A DNA stretch of 34,020 nt, taken from contig JAAYYU010000271.1 in assembly GCA_012515235.1 (NCBI GenBank), positions 1-34,020 of the forward strand, in the 5' to 3' direction. Made by a program: the position numbers and the translations under genes. Position 1 is the first letter of the stretch, and every line of letters starts with the position of its first letter. The stretch comes from Candidatus Anammoximicrobium sp. Lineage in GTDB: Bacteria; Planctomycetota; Planctomycetia; Pirellulales; Pirellulaceae. This document shows, piece after piece, positions 1-12,000 of the stretch. Under the pieces are notes generated by a model. It had not been told where the DNA came from. It searched no databases and was given only the letters and a program-made list of their open reading frames with translations.

Positions 1-3000
1 TGATCGCCGCTGCCCGGACCAGCGGCGTTGTCATCCGCCGTGATCGCGATCCCCCCGCTGCCGCCGCTGATCGTCCCCGCCGCGTCGCCCAGCACGTCGT
101 GGTCCGCGTCGATCGCGATCGTGCCGCCTTGGCTCGTGACGACTTGATTGATCACTACGTCGCCGCGGCGCAGCGGTTCGTCCGTGGCCGCCACGGTGAC
201 GTTAGCGTCCAGCCAGATTGTCCCCGCCGTGTTGGCCGGGTTGGTCAGTTGCACGCCCGAACCGGTCCCCAGCACCGTCAGATTGCCGCGCTCGGTGCTC
301 AGGGCGATGCTGCTCGGGCCAAGGGCCGCGCCGCCGTCCTGCGCCGCCTGGCGAACGTCCAAATCGAAACCCGCCGCGACTTCGTTGATCACGATGTCGC
401 CGCTGGTGCTGTTGACCGCATCCAGCGTGCTCACCTGGGTCCCGATGGCGCTCCCCGCCGCCCCGATCCCAGTCACGGCTGACACGCTCACGTCGTCCCC
501 GGTGAGGTCCACACCGGCGTCGGCACTGAAGATGCTGCCCGCTACGGCCGCCAGTTGGATATCGCCGCTGGTGCCCGCGTTCAACTCCAATTCCGTCAGG
601 CCGTCGCTTTCCCGGACGAACTGGTTGCCGTTCCCACCGGACGTATCCACACTCAGCTCGCCGACCGTCGTCTGGATGGCATTTCCGGCGGTCGTGTCGG
701 TGTCGCCAAAGGCCCCGTTGGCCACCATCACGTTGGCCGCCGCCGCCGTGATGTCGATGGCCAAATCGGCACTCAGCACGCTGCCGGCCGACACCGTCAA
801 GTTCGCGTCGCCCGGCCCGGCATTCACGTTCAATTCCGTCAGTCCATTGGCTTCCACGATCGTGATGTCGCCGGACGTCCCGTTCGCCGCGGTCAAGTCG
901 TCGACCGACGTATCAAGCGTGATCCCTGTGCTGGCCGTCGCGAGCAGCGTGGCCGCCGAAATGTCCAAGCCGCTGTCGGAGGTCGTGATCGAGCCGCCGT
1001 GGGCGTCCAGATCGACTGTTCCGCCCAACGAGGTCAGCGTGCCGCCGTTGAAGGCAATCGCCTGCGTGTCGATTTCGATATCGACCGGGGCCGCACCGTC
1101 GCCGAGGAACGCCGCCGGGCCGTTCACGATCACCTGGTCTGACGCGCCCCCGCCCGTTTCGATCTTCAGCCGATCGTTGGCGTGGCCATTGTCCGCACTG
1201 CTGATCGTCACCGTATCCGCGCCGTCGCTCCCGCCCGTCACCGTGTCGATCACCACGTAGGCGTTGTTCCCCAAGTGCAGCGATTCGAACGGCACGGCGG
1301 GAGACGAACCGCTGGTCCCGCTGATCACCATCGCCGCCAGCGCGTTGGTCGCGGCATCCAGGCCGTTGGCGATGGTCACCACGTCCGCACCGTTGGGGAA
1401 CTGGACGTTCACCGTGCCGAAACCGAACAGATCGATCGGTTCGAGCTGGTTGAACCGGATCATCCCTCCCGCAGCACCCACGATCGTGACCGTGCCGTCG
1501 TTATCCTCCGTGGGATTCACAACACCGTTCGGCAGGTAGGTGACCGTCTGGCCACTCGTGCCGACCACGTGCAGCACGTCGCCGTGCAACGAATTGTTCC
1601 CGTCCGTCAGCGGAATCTCGTGCTCGTTGCCGTTGTACGTGACGGCCGGCAGCGGGTTGGCGCCGTCCAGGGTCACGTTCAGCAAGTCGTCCCCATCGCC
1701 GCCGTTGAACGTAAACGGCGCCGTGCCGCTGACGTTCGTCCAGTTTCCGCCGTCGATTCGGTAGCGATAGCCGCCCGCCTGGGTTTCCAGATCGACCACG
1801 TTCGCGCTGGCCCCGCCGTTGACCACTGGCTGCGTATTCAACTGGATCTCCAGGCCCGGCAGAGAGCCGCTGCCGCCGCGGTACGTGATGTAGGCGGGCA
1901 CGCTGCTGCCGTTGACCGTCACCTGGGCCCCTTCGCCCTGGCTGTCGAAGATGCCCACCGCCGTGCCCGTCCCCAAGTTCTCGACGATCGTATAAGTCTG
2001 CTGCGTGGCGTTGTCTAGCGTCGAGGTGGCCGTGACGCTCAGGTTCGCGCCGCCCAGCGTGATCGTCCCGCTGACCGCCAGCGTATCGGACGTTCCCGGC
2101 GGCGTGATGTCCGCCTGGTACGTGGAGGTCGCCGTCAGCGTGAGGTCGTTTTTGATTGTCAGCGTCCCGATCTGCCCCACCGCCGCCGTCGCGCCCGGCG
2201 CGATGATCGTCCCGGCATTCATCAGCACCGCCCCGCCGATCGTGCCCGTCCCGCCCAGCCTGGTGTTGGCATTATTGACCGTGACGTCCGTCCCCGCCGT
2301 GCCATCGGCCAGCGAGCCGGTGACCAGCAGTGTGCCCGCGTTGACCGCCGTCGCGCCGGTGTACGTGTTGGTGCCGCTGAGCGTCCACGCACCGCCGCCG
2401 GTTTTCACGACGCTGCCGCTGCCGGCAATCTGGCCCGCAAACTCGGTCGTGGCGTCGCTGCCGCCGGTGGTCAACGTGCCCGTGCCGAGCAGCACCTGGG
2501 CGGCGCAGGAAGTCGGCAGGTCAGTGGCCAGGGAGCCGATGGTCTCGGTGCGGCCGTCGACGTCCAGGGTCGCGTTGTCGGCGATAACCACGGCCGAGCT
2601 GTCCGGGATGCTGTTCGGCCCGGCGACCAGCCACTTGCCGGCCAGGTAGCCCTCGACGGTCAACCGGTCTTTCAGCCCCAACGCCGTCCCGTAGATCAGC
2701 ACTTCGGCCACGTCGCCCTGGAAGTAGCGTCCGGGGTAGTACCAGCCGAGTTGAGTCGTGTTGTACGTTGCCGGGTGGCTCGTGCCGCGGTAGGCCGTCA
2801 GCACGTGCGGTGTGCCGACCGAGCCGAAGCTGTTGGTCTGCACGTCGCCCACGTACATCAGGCCCTGCGGGTAAGTGAAGTCGTTGCTGTCGCCGGTCGC
2901 TTGCCAACGTGCCCCGCCCGCCCCCAGCAACCGAATGCCCTTGTCGCTGGGATTGTTGCTGCCCCAGATCCCGCGCAGCCCGCCATCGGCCGTGGGCTTG

Positions 3001-6000
3001 TTGACCAGGAACACGGTCTGGGCGCTAATGACGCCGCCGAGGGTCAAGCGGTCGTCGGAGCCGTCAAAGGTGACCACCGGCAGGCCGTTGAGCGTATGGA
3101 CGCCGTGTCGCGGCTGGTTGGCGGCGGTGACCTGCTGGAAGTCGCGACCGTTGGCCGTTTTGTCGGACCACTGGGACACATAACTCGAGCCGTCTTTGCT
3201 GACCGTGGCCGCGTCGGCGGCGTCCAGCCAGTACAGCGCGCCGCTGACGGGCGTCACGTTCGGGCCCATCAGCCGCAGAGTGCCGGCGCTGATTGTCGTG
3301 TCGCCGCTGTACGTGTTGTTGCCGCCCAGCGTGAACGCGCCCGTGCCCGCCTTGGTCAACGCCACAGCGCCTGTGCCGTCCTGGATGGTGCCGAAGAACA
3401 AGCTGGACAAATCATCGGTTCCCACGCCCAGCGTCGCCGCGGCGGCCGCGCTGTTGGTGACCGTCCCGCCCCCGAACAGCCCGCTGATGGACTCGTTGTT
3501 GCCGTTCAAGTCCAGCGTCGCGCCGGAGATCAGCGCCACAATCCCCTTTCCCGCCCCGTCCGGGATCGCCCCCGCAGCCCCGATCTTGAGCGTGCCGGCG
3601 TTGACGACGGTATCGCCGCTGTACGTGTTGGCACCGCCCAAGGTCAGCGTGCCGGTGCCGACCTTGGTCACGCCGCTCGTCCCGGAGATCGCCCCGCTGT
3701 GGGCCGCCGGGCTGGTGTTGTCCGTGCCGACGGTGAGCGCGCCGCTGCCGAGCGTCACGTCGCCGGCCCCAGTCAACGAGCCGATCGTCGTGTTCAGGTT
3801 GTTCAGGTCCAGCGTCGCTCCGCTGCTGATGGTGACCGGCGTCGCCGTCGGCAGCAGGTTCGACACGCCCGCGCCGAACCATTTCATCTGCAGGTACTTC
3901 TCCAGGTTCTGCCGTTCTCCAGTGCTCAACGCCCAGCCGAAGGCGACCATCTCCGCGATGTCGCCGGCATATTGGCCATTGTAAGTGCCGCTGCCCCAGT
4001 AGTCGCCGATCGCCGTGGCGCTCATGCTGACGGCGGACCCGCGGACCGCTTCCAGAATGTGCGGCGTGGTGGTCCCGCCGAAACTGCTGCCGGCGACTCC
4101 GTTGATGTAGAAGGCCGATCCTCCTGGGTTGGAGAAGTCACGACTGTCGCCTGGATGCTGCCAGGAGGTGTTGCTGGCGGCGCGAATCCCGAAGTCGACG
4201 CCGCTGGTGCCCCAGATCCCCGCCAAGCCCTTGTACCCGGTGTCGAACTTAGGCCGGTTGATGATGAACACCGACTGGGTCTGAGTGCTGCTGTCCATCA
4301 CCAGCCGGTCGTTGTTGGCCACGTTGGCGCCGTCGAAGCGGATCACACCCAGGCCGTTCAGCGAGCCGGCGACGTACCGCGGCTGGCTGGCAGCCGTGCC
4401 CTGTGCAAAGTTCCGGTTGTTCCCGCTCTTGTCGCCCCACTGGCTGACGTAGTTGCCGCCGTCGCTGGTGACGCTTGCCGCGTCGCTGGCGTCCAGCCAG
4501 TACAAGCCGCCGGGCAGCGGGGACGTGGGCACGTCCAGCCGCAGCGTGCCGCCCGCGACGTTGGTGGCCCCGGAGTATGTACTCCAATTCGTCAAGGTCA
4601 AGGTGCCCGCGCCGGTCTTGGTCAAGTCCAGCGTCCCTGCGGTGTTGCGGATCACGCCCGCAAACGTGCTGGTGGCGTCGCTATTGCCCACCGTCAGGGT
4701 GTACGGCCCGCCCGCCACGCTGTTGTCGACGAATCCCTGGCCGCTCAGTCCGTTGATCGTCTCGTCAAAGCCGCCCAGATCCAGCGTGCCGGAATAGCCG
4801 ATCGACGCGTTGCCCTTGCCGGCGCCGTCCGGGATGACCTGGGATGCGCCCAGCTGGAGCGTGCCGGCGTTCACGATGGTCTCGCCACTGTAGCTGCTGC
4901 CCGTGCCGGCCAGCGTCAGGGTGCCGGTGCCGATCTTGGTCAAGCCGCCGATGCCGGAGATCGCACCGCGGTAGGCCGGCGGGCTGGTGTTGTCCGTGCC
5001 GACCGTGAGCGTGCCGCCGCCCAGCGTCACGTCGCCGGCCCCGGTCAGCGAGCCGATGGTCGTGTTCAGATTGTTCAGGTCCAGCGTCGCCCCGCCGATG
5101 ATCGTGACCGGCGTGGCCGTCGGCAGCAGATTCGCCGCCGCCGCGCCAAACCACTTCATCTGCAGGTAGTTCTCCATGTTCTGGCGGTCCACGGCGGTCA
5201 AGGTTCGGCCGAAGGCAACGAGCTCGGCCAGATCGCCCGCGTATTGGCGGTTGTAGGTGCTGCCCCAGTAGTCGCCGATCGCCGTGGCACTCATCGTCAG
5301 CGCCGTACTGCGAATGACTTCCAGGACGTGCGGCGTTGTGGTACCACCGAAATTACTGCCGGCCAGCCCGTTGATGTAGAAAGCCGATCCCGCGGGGTTG
5401 GAGAAATCGTTGCTGTTTCCGGGGTGCTGCCAGGACGTACTGCTGGTGGCGCGAATCCCCACGTCGTTGCCGCTGACGCCCCAAATCCCCGCCAGGCTCT
5501 TGTAGCCGGTGTCGAACCGCGGCCGGTTGACAATGAACACCGACTGGGGCGCCGTGCTGCTGTCCATCACCAGCCGGTCGTTGTTGGGCACGCTGGCCCC
5601 GTCGAAGCGGATCACACCCAGGCCGTTCAGCGAGCCGGCGACGTACAGCGGCTGGTTGGCGGCCGTGGCTTGCGTGAAGTTGCGGCTGTTGCCGCTTTTG
5701 TCGCCCCACTGGCTGACGTAGTTGCTGCCGTCGCTGGTGACGCTTGCCGCGTCGCTGGCGTCCAGCCAGTACAAGCCGCCGGGCAGCGGGGATGTGGGCA
5801 CATCCAGCCGCAGCGTGCCGGCGGTGACGTTGGTCGCGCCGCTGTAGGTGCTGTAGTTCGCCAAGGTCAGAGTGCCCAGGCCGACCTTGGTCAGCGTCAC
5901 GGTCCCCGTGGTGTTGCGGATCGCGCCCGCGAACGTGCTGGTCGCGTTGTTGTTGCCGACGCTCAGGACAAACGGGCCGCCGGCCACGCTGTTGTCAACC

Positions 6001-9000
6001 ATGCCTTGGCCGCTCAGGCCGTTGACCGTCTCGCTGAAGCCAGCCAAATCCAGCGTCCCGGCATAGTCCAAGGACACCTTCCCCTTGCCGGCGCCGTCGG
6101 GGATTACGCCGGCCGCGCCCAGCTTCAGGGTGCCTCGGCTCACCAGCGTGTCGCCGCTGTAGCTGTTCCCCGTGCCGCCCAGCGTCAACGTGCCGGTGCC
6201 GGAGTAGGTCAGGCTCTTGGCGGACGCCGCCCCGTCCTGGACGGGGCCGTTGAGGGTCGCGTTGCCGCCGCCCGTGAAGATGATCCCCGCGCCGGCGCCC
6301 GTGTTCAAGGACCAGGTTCCCGCGAACGTCAGCCCGCCCGCATTGGTGAAGTTGTAGGTGGGCACGTCGCCGGAACTGAGCGACACGTCGCCGGCGATCG
6401 TCGCCGCCTGGCTACCCCCGAACGTGATCGAACTGGGATTGGTGAACGTGAACGTGTTGCCGGCGGGCAGGCTGAGCCCGGCCTGGCTGAAGTTGATCGT
6501 GTAGTTGCCATTGGTGACGGCCGCCGTGACGGGCCCTGTGCCCAAGGCATTGCTGTGCTCGACCTGCAGCTGCGCGCCGCTCCTGACCAGTTCGGTTCCG
6601 CCCGTGTAGCTGCTGTTGCCCGTCAGCCTGGTGAGCCCGGTGTTGTTGACTTGCAGCTTGATCGTGCCGATCCCGCCGCCGATCGCGCCCGAGAGCGTGA
6701 GGCCCCCGCCGAAATCGTTGGGTCCGCCCGTGGTCAGCGTCTGCGTCCCGGCGGCCCCGCTGGTGATATTGCCGGCGATCGTACCGCCTTCCGTACCGAT
6801 CGTCGTATTGCCCAACAGCGTCAGGTTGCCGGCCAGGGTCCCGCTGACAGCGCGGATCGCGCCGCGGCCCTCCGTGTTGCCGGCGCCCAGGACGGTGATG
6901 CTGGCAAAGGTCACCGTGCCGCCGGTGACGAACAGCTGGCTGCCACTGTCGATCTGCAGCGCCGCGCCGCCGGCATTGAGATTGTTCACGTTCCACTTGT
7001 CGCCGGTGGCGCCGGTATTGGCCAGCTGGATCGTGCCCGTAAAACCGGTCACGTTCTGCATGTAGGTATTGGTCACGCCCGTGGAGAACACGAGTTGGAT
7101 CAAGCCGTTGCCCGAGAACGTGTTGGTGTAGGTGGACCCGCTGGAGTTCAATTGCAGCGTGCCGCCAGTGCCGACAGAGGTAGCTCCTTGCAGAGCGCCG
7201 GGCGTATTGATCTGCAACGTCCCGCCGCTGGCGGCGACGGTCGTCCCGCCCGCATACGTGTTGCCGGCGTTGCTCAGGACCAGCGTCCCGGCGGTGGTCT
7301 TGGTGAGGTTGCCGTTGCCCGAGATGACGCCCGCGAAGGCGCCCTGTTCGATGGTCAGATTGGCGTTGGCGACGTTCCAGTACCGCGTCACGATCTGGTC
7401 GCCGGGCGTACCGGCGTCACCGCTGACGTTCTTCAGGGTGACGTCCAGCTCGCTGTTGGCCAGATCCTGCACCAGCCGGAGTTCCACCGCTCCGCCGCCG
7501 GTAAGCAACGCCGAGTCGTAGGTCCCGCCGTTGACCACGATCGGGCCGGCGTAGGAGGGATATGCGGCCAGGGCAGCGGCAATCGAGGCGAAGGCGTCGA
7601 TGCCCACGTAGGCCGTCTCATAGGCACCCGTCTCCAAATCGCCGTCGACCATGCCGGGCGCGGTCCACTGATCGTTCACGTACAGAATGTCGGGCGTGCC
7701 GTCGGCCGAAACCAACACCAAGTCGTTGCCGTCGCCACCGTGGTAGTAGATCTTCAGCGTCTTCGTCGTATCCACCGTGATGCCGGTGCCGTCGGGCAGT
7801 CCCGAAAACGTGCCGGTCGTGTCCAGCGGATCGCTGCCGTCGTTGTCGATGATCGTGTACACTTGGCCGAATCCCGGCGCAAACGTGCCCGCGGTGCCAA
7901 GATACGGCACGCTCAGTGTCGCCGTGGTGCCGATCGTCACACTGCCTCCGCCAATCACCTGCGTCTGATCGTAATCCGTGCCTGGCACATTGCCCGACGG
8001 CGTGGCAATCTCGATTTCCAAGGCCCCGTGTTCGGCATCATTCCCGACGACCGTGGTAATGCCTGGACTGTTGCCCGGCTTGTGGAATCCCCCGGCCGCG
8101 ATCGTCAGCGGCCCGGTCGTCCCCGTCCCGCCCAGCGTCGCCCCGGCCTGAACCGTGACCGCGCTGTCGGCGATCGAACCGTTGACCAGCAGCGTGCCGT
8201 TGCTGACCGTGGTCGGACCGGAGTAGGTGTTGGTGGCGGTCAAGTCGAGCGTACCGGGCCCAGTCTTCGTCAGGCCGCCGGCCCCGTCCAGCGCGCCATT
8301 CAGCTGAACGCTGTGGCCGTTGGTGTCCACGACGGCCCCGCCGGCGTTGATCGTCATGGCCATCGCGGCGGTCAGATTGCCGTTGGCCTGGAGCGTGCCG
8401 CCGCCGCAGTAAAAATGCTGGGTGGCGGCATCCGCGTACGCGATGTTGGCCAGAGTGAGCGTGCCGCCGTTCAGGTTGTATGTGCCGCTGGCCGCCGTGC
8501 CGTTGCCGAACCGCAGCGTTCGTCCTGCAGCGATGGTCACGCTGCCCGCGGTCTGCGTCACCGCGCCGGTGGTCGCCGCGTCCCGGCCGATCGTCAGGTC
8601 GCCATTGACCGTCACGGTGCCGCCGTCGATTGTCAGGTTCCCGGCGCCGGAGCCGCTGTGGCCGACGAACAGGCCGCCGGTTCCCACCGTCAGAGTCGAC
8701 GCGCCGTCGTTGGTGTTGATCGTGTAATTCCCGGTGCCCCCTGTGCCGACCCCGCCGAGCACGAGCGTGCCGAACGCCGCGCTGCCGCCGCTCTGGACGA
8801 AGTCGGTCGACGTCCCCGCCCGGTATCCCAGGTGGGTGTGGCCAGTGGCCGTCAGCGTGCCGCCCCGGAGATAGTACTCGCCATAGCCGCCGTCGGTGGC
8901 CGAGTCGAGGTTGCCCAGGCGGACGTCTCCGCCGGTTTGATTGATCTGGCCATTGCCGACCCAGGCGGAGTAGAACGTGCCGTTGGCGTTGAGGGTCCCG

Positions 9001-12000
9001 CCTTGCATGTTGTAGACGCCCTTGCCGCCGCTGTCGCCCGCGTTGCTGCCAATGATGCAGTAGGGGCCGAGCGTGTTGATCGTCCCGCCGGTCTGCGTCA
9101 CCACGCCGTCGCCCGCGGACGAGCCGCTCACATTCAGTCCGTAAACGCCGCTGATGTTCGTCGTTCCGGCGTGGTGAGTGTACTTCGCGCCGGGACCGAC
9201 GTTCATGTGGCCGGCGCTGCTCAGCGTGCCGCTGCCGTTCTTGATCAGCTCGCCGCCGGCAGCGATCGTGAAACTGGCCCCGATCTTGTCGATGTCGCCC
9301 GTCCCGCCGAGGGTCAGTTGGTAAGCGTTCGTGGCCACGGTCCCGCTGAGTGTAATCTTGCCGCCGGTGTTGACAATGCTGCTCTGGCTGGCGGCGTAGA
9401 TGTTGCCGGAGACGCCGGCTGCCGAGGCGTTCGAGTTGATCAGGGCCCCGTTGCCGCCAACGCCCAAACCGTTCAGGTTCACACCCTCCGCCACGCCCGT
9501 CTGCCCGTTCAGGTCCACGGTCGCTCCGGCCTGCACGCTCGTCGCGCCGGCCGTCGTCCCCAGGGCGTTGGGGTGGCCCAGTTGGAGTGCCCCATCGCTG
9601 ACCGTCGTCGCGCCGATGTACGCGTTGTTGCCGGAGACGAGCCACGTGCCGGTCCCGCTCTTGGTCAGCGTACTCGCCCCACCGATCGTGCTCTGGAGCG
9701 AGTTGGCGCCGGTGTTCGCGCCGCTGAGCGTCAAGGGGCCAGCGCTGACAAGTCCGCTCAGCGTGAGCGTGGCGGCCGCGTCGGTGCCGGAAGCGTCGAT
9801 GACGTTGCTGGTTCCGCCCAGCACCAACTCGCGATCAGTCGTGCTCGCGGTACTGCCGATGTACCGCAGCGTGCCGCTGCCCCAGTCAAAGCGGATGCGA
9901 TTAGTCAACGGTGAGGTCGCCTGGCCCAACGAGCTGGGACTGCCCAGGTTGTCCAACTTGGTCACGGCCACGGTGCCGCCCACAATGTAGAACCAGCCGT
10001 CGAAGGTGTTGTCCGGCCTGCTAAACGTCATCGTCCCGCTGCCCTGCTTGAACATGGCATAGGCGTTTCCGGTGCTGACGCCGCCGGTGATCAGCCCGTT
10101 GAACGTGATGTCGCCGTTGCCGCCGGTGTAGTTGTTCCCGCCCAGTTGCACAGGACCATTGATGACGCCGGGGGTCGAGGTATTGCTGTTGACGAGGCAA
10201 CCGGTGTTGCCCGGTCCGCTGGCCGCGTAGGCGGGGATCACCGTGTTGGCGATGGTCTGCCCGTTCAGGTCCAGCTGGCCGCCGCCGACGCCCTGCAGGG
10301 TCACGGAGCCGGTGCCCAGGGCCGTGCCGCTGCCCAGCCTGAGCGTGCCGCCGCTTACCAGCGTATGACCCGTGTACGAGTTGTTTCCCGAGAGCATCCA
10401 GGTGCCGGTGCCGGCCTTGGTCAGCGCCGTGGCCCCGCCGATCGGGCCCTGGTACGCGTTGCTGCCGCCGTTCGGGCCGCGCAGGGTCAAGGTTCCGCCG
10501 CTGGCCGGGCCGGTCAGCGTGAGGGTGGCGGCCGGGACGGCTCCGGAAGCGTCGATGACGTTGCTTGTCCCGCTTAGGACGAACTCGCGATTGCTCGTGC
10601 TGGCAGTGCTGCCGACGTACCGCAGGGTACCGCCTCCGCCAACGAAGCGGACCCGGTTGGTGGCGGCGGTCGTCGGCCGGCCCAGGGAGCTCGGTTCGTT
10701 CAGGTTGCCGAGCTTCGTCACGACCGTCGTGCCCCCGCCGAGGATGTAGTACCAGCCGTCAAACGTGTTGCCCGTGTTGGCGAACGTCCACGTGCCGGGG
10801 CCTTGCTGGTAGATGGCGTAGTCGTTGCCCGTGCCCAGGACGCCGTCGGTGACCAGCCCGTTGATGGTCACGCTGCCGTTGCCGCCCGTGTAGTTATTGC
10901 CGCCCAGTTGCACCGGGCCGTTGAGCACCGCGGTAGTCGACGTGTTGCTATTGACCAGGCAACCGGCGTTGCCCGGACCCGTGGCTTGGTAGCTGGGAAT
11001 CACCGTGTTGGCGATGGTCTGCCCGTTCAGGTCCAGTTGGCCGCCGCCGATGCCCTGCATGGTCACGGAACCGGTGCCCAGGGCCGTGCCGCTGCCGATC
11101 TGCAGGATGCCAGCAGAAATGATCGTGGCCCCGCTGTACGCATTGCTGCCGGAGAGCGTCAACGTACCGGCGGTGGTCTTGGTGAGCGTGCCGGGGCCGG
11201 AGATCACGCCGCCGAAAGCGCCCTGTTCGATCGTCAAGTTGGCGTTGGCGGCATTGTAGTACCGGGTAACGATGCCGTCGCCCGCATCGCCGCTGACCTC
11301 CTGGAGCGTCACGTTTAACTCGCTGTCGGTCAGGTCCTGCACCAGCCGGAGTTCCACCGCACCGCCGCCGGTAAGCAGCGCCGAGTCATACGTGCCGCCG
11401 TTGACGACGATCGGGCCGGCGTAAGACGAGTAGGCGTCCAACGCGTTTTCGATCGAGCCGAAAGCGTCATAGCCCACGTACGCCGTCTGCGTGCCGTCTT
11501 GTTCCAAGTCGCCGTCCACCGGTGTGAAGGGCGTCAGGGTGGACCAATCGTCGTTCACATACAGCAGGCTGGGCGCTGCGGCGGGCAGGGCGTACAGCAC
11601 TACGTCGTTGCCGGTGCCGGCGTCGTAGCGGATCCCGAAACGGTGCCCGCCGGCCACGAAGATGCCGCCGTTCGGCTTGCCGGTGAACTCGCCGGTCACC
11701 GTGTTGGTGGCGTGCGTCAGGTCGATGATCGTATAGGTCTCGCCGGCGCCCGGCACAAACGGCACGGTGCCGAAGTCCAGGTTCAGATTGGCATCGGTCA
11801 GGGTCACCCAGTTGGAGACCACGGCCTGGTCGTAGTCGTCCGGGTCGATGCCGGGATCGATGCCCCACAAGTCGACGTCGAAGTTCGCGCCGGGCGCGAG
11901 CGTCAGATCGGCATAGTTCTGGATGCCGGGGCTGGTGCCGGGAGCCAGATGCCCGCCGCTTTGCACCAGCACCTGGCCGTTGACCGTGCCGGTGCCGCCG

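Noticed and set aside
8038..9645. 535-codon minus-strand open frame
   Set aside because: It is out of frame with the giant gene on the same strand and is Arg/Gln/Asp-rich; the true frame through this region encodes beta-strand repeats.
2751..9914. 2,387-codon plus-strand open frame
   Set aside because: It lies antisense to the repeat-rich giant gene, is Arg/Ala/Gln/Gly-rich without domains, and mirrors the codon pattern of the minus-strand repeats; it is a shadow.
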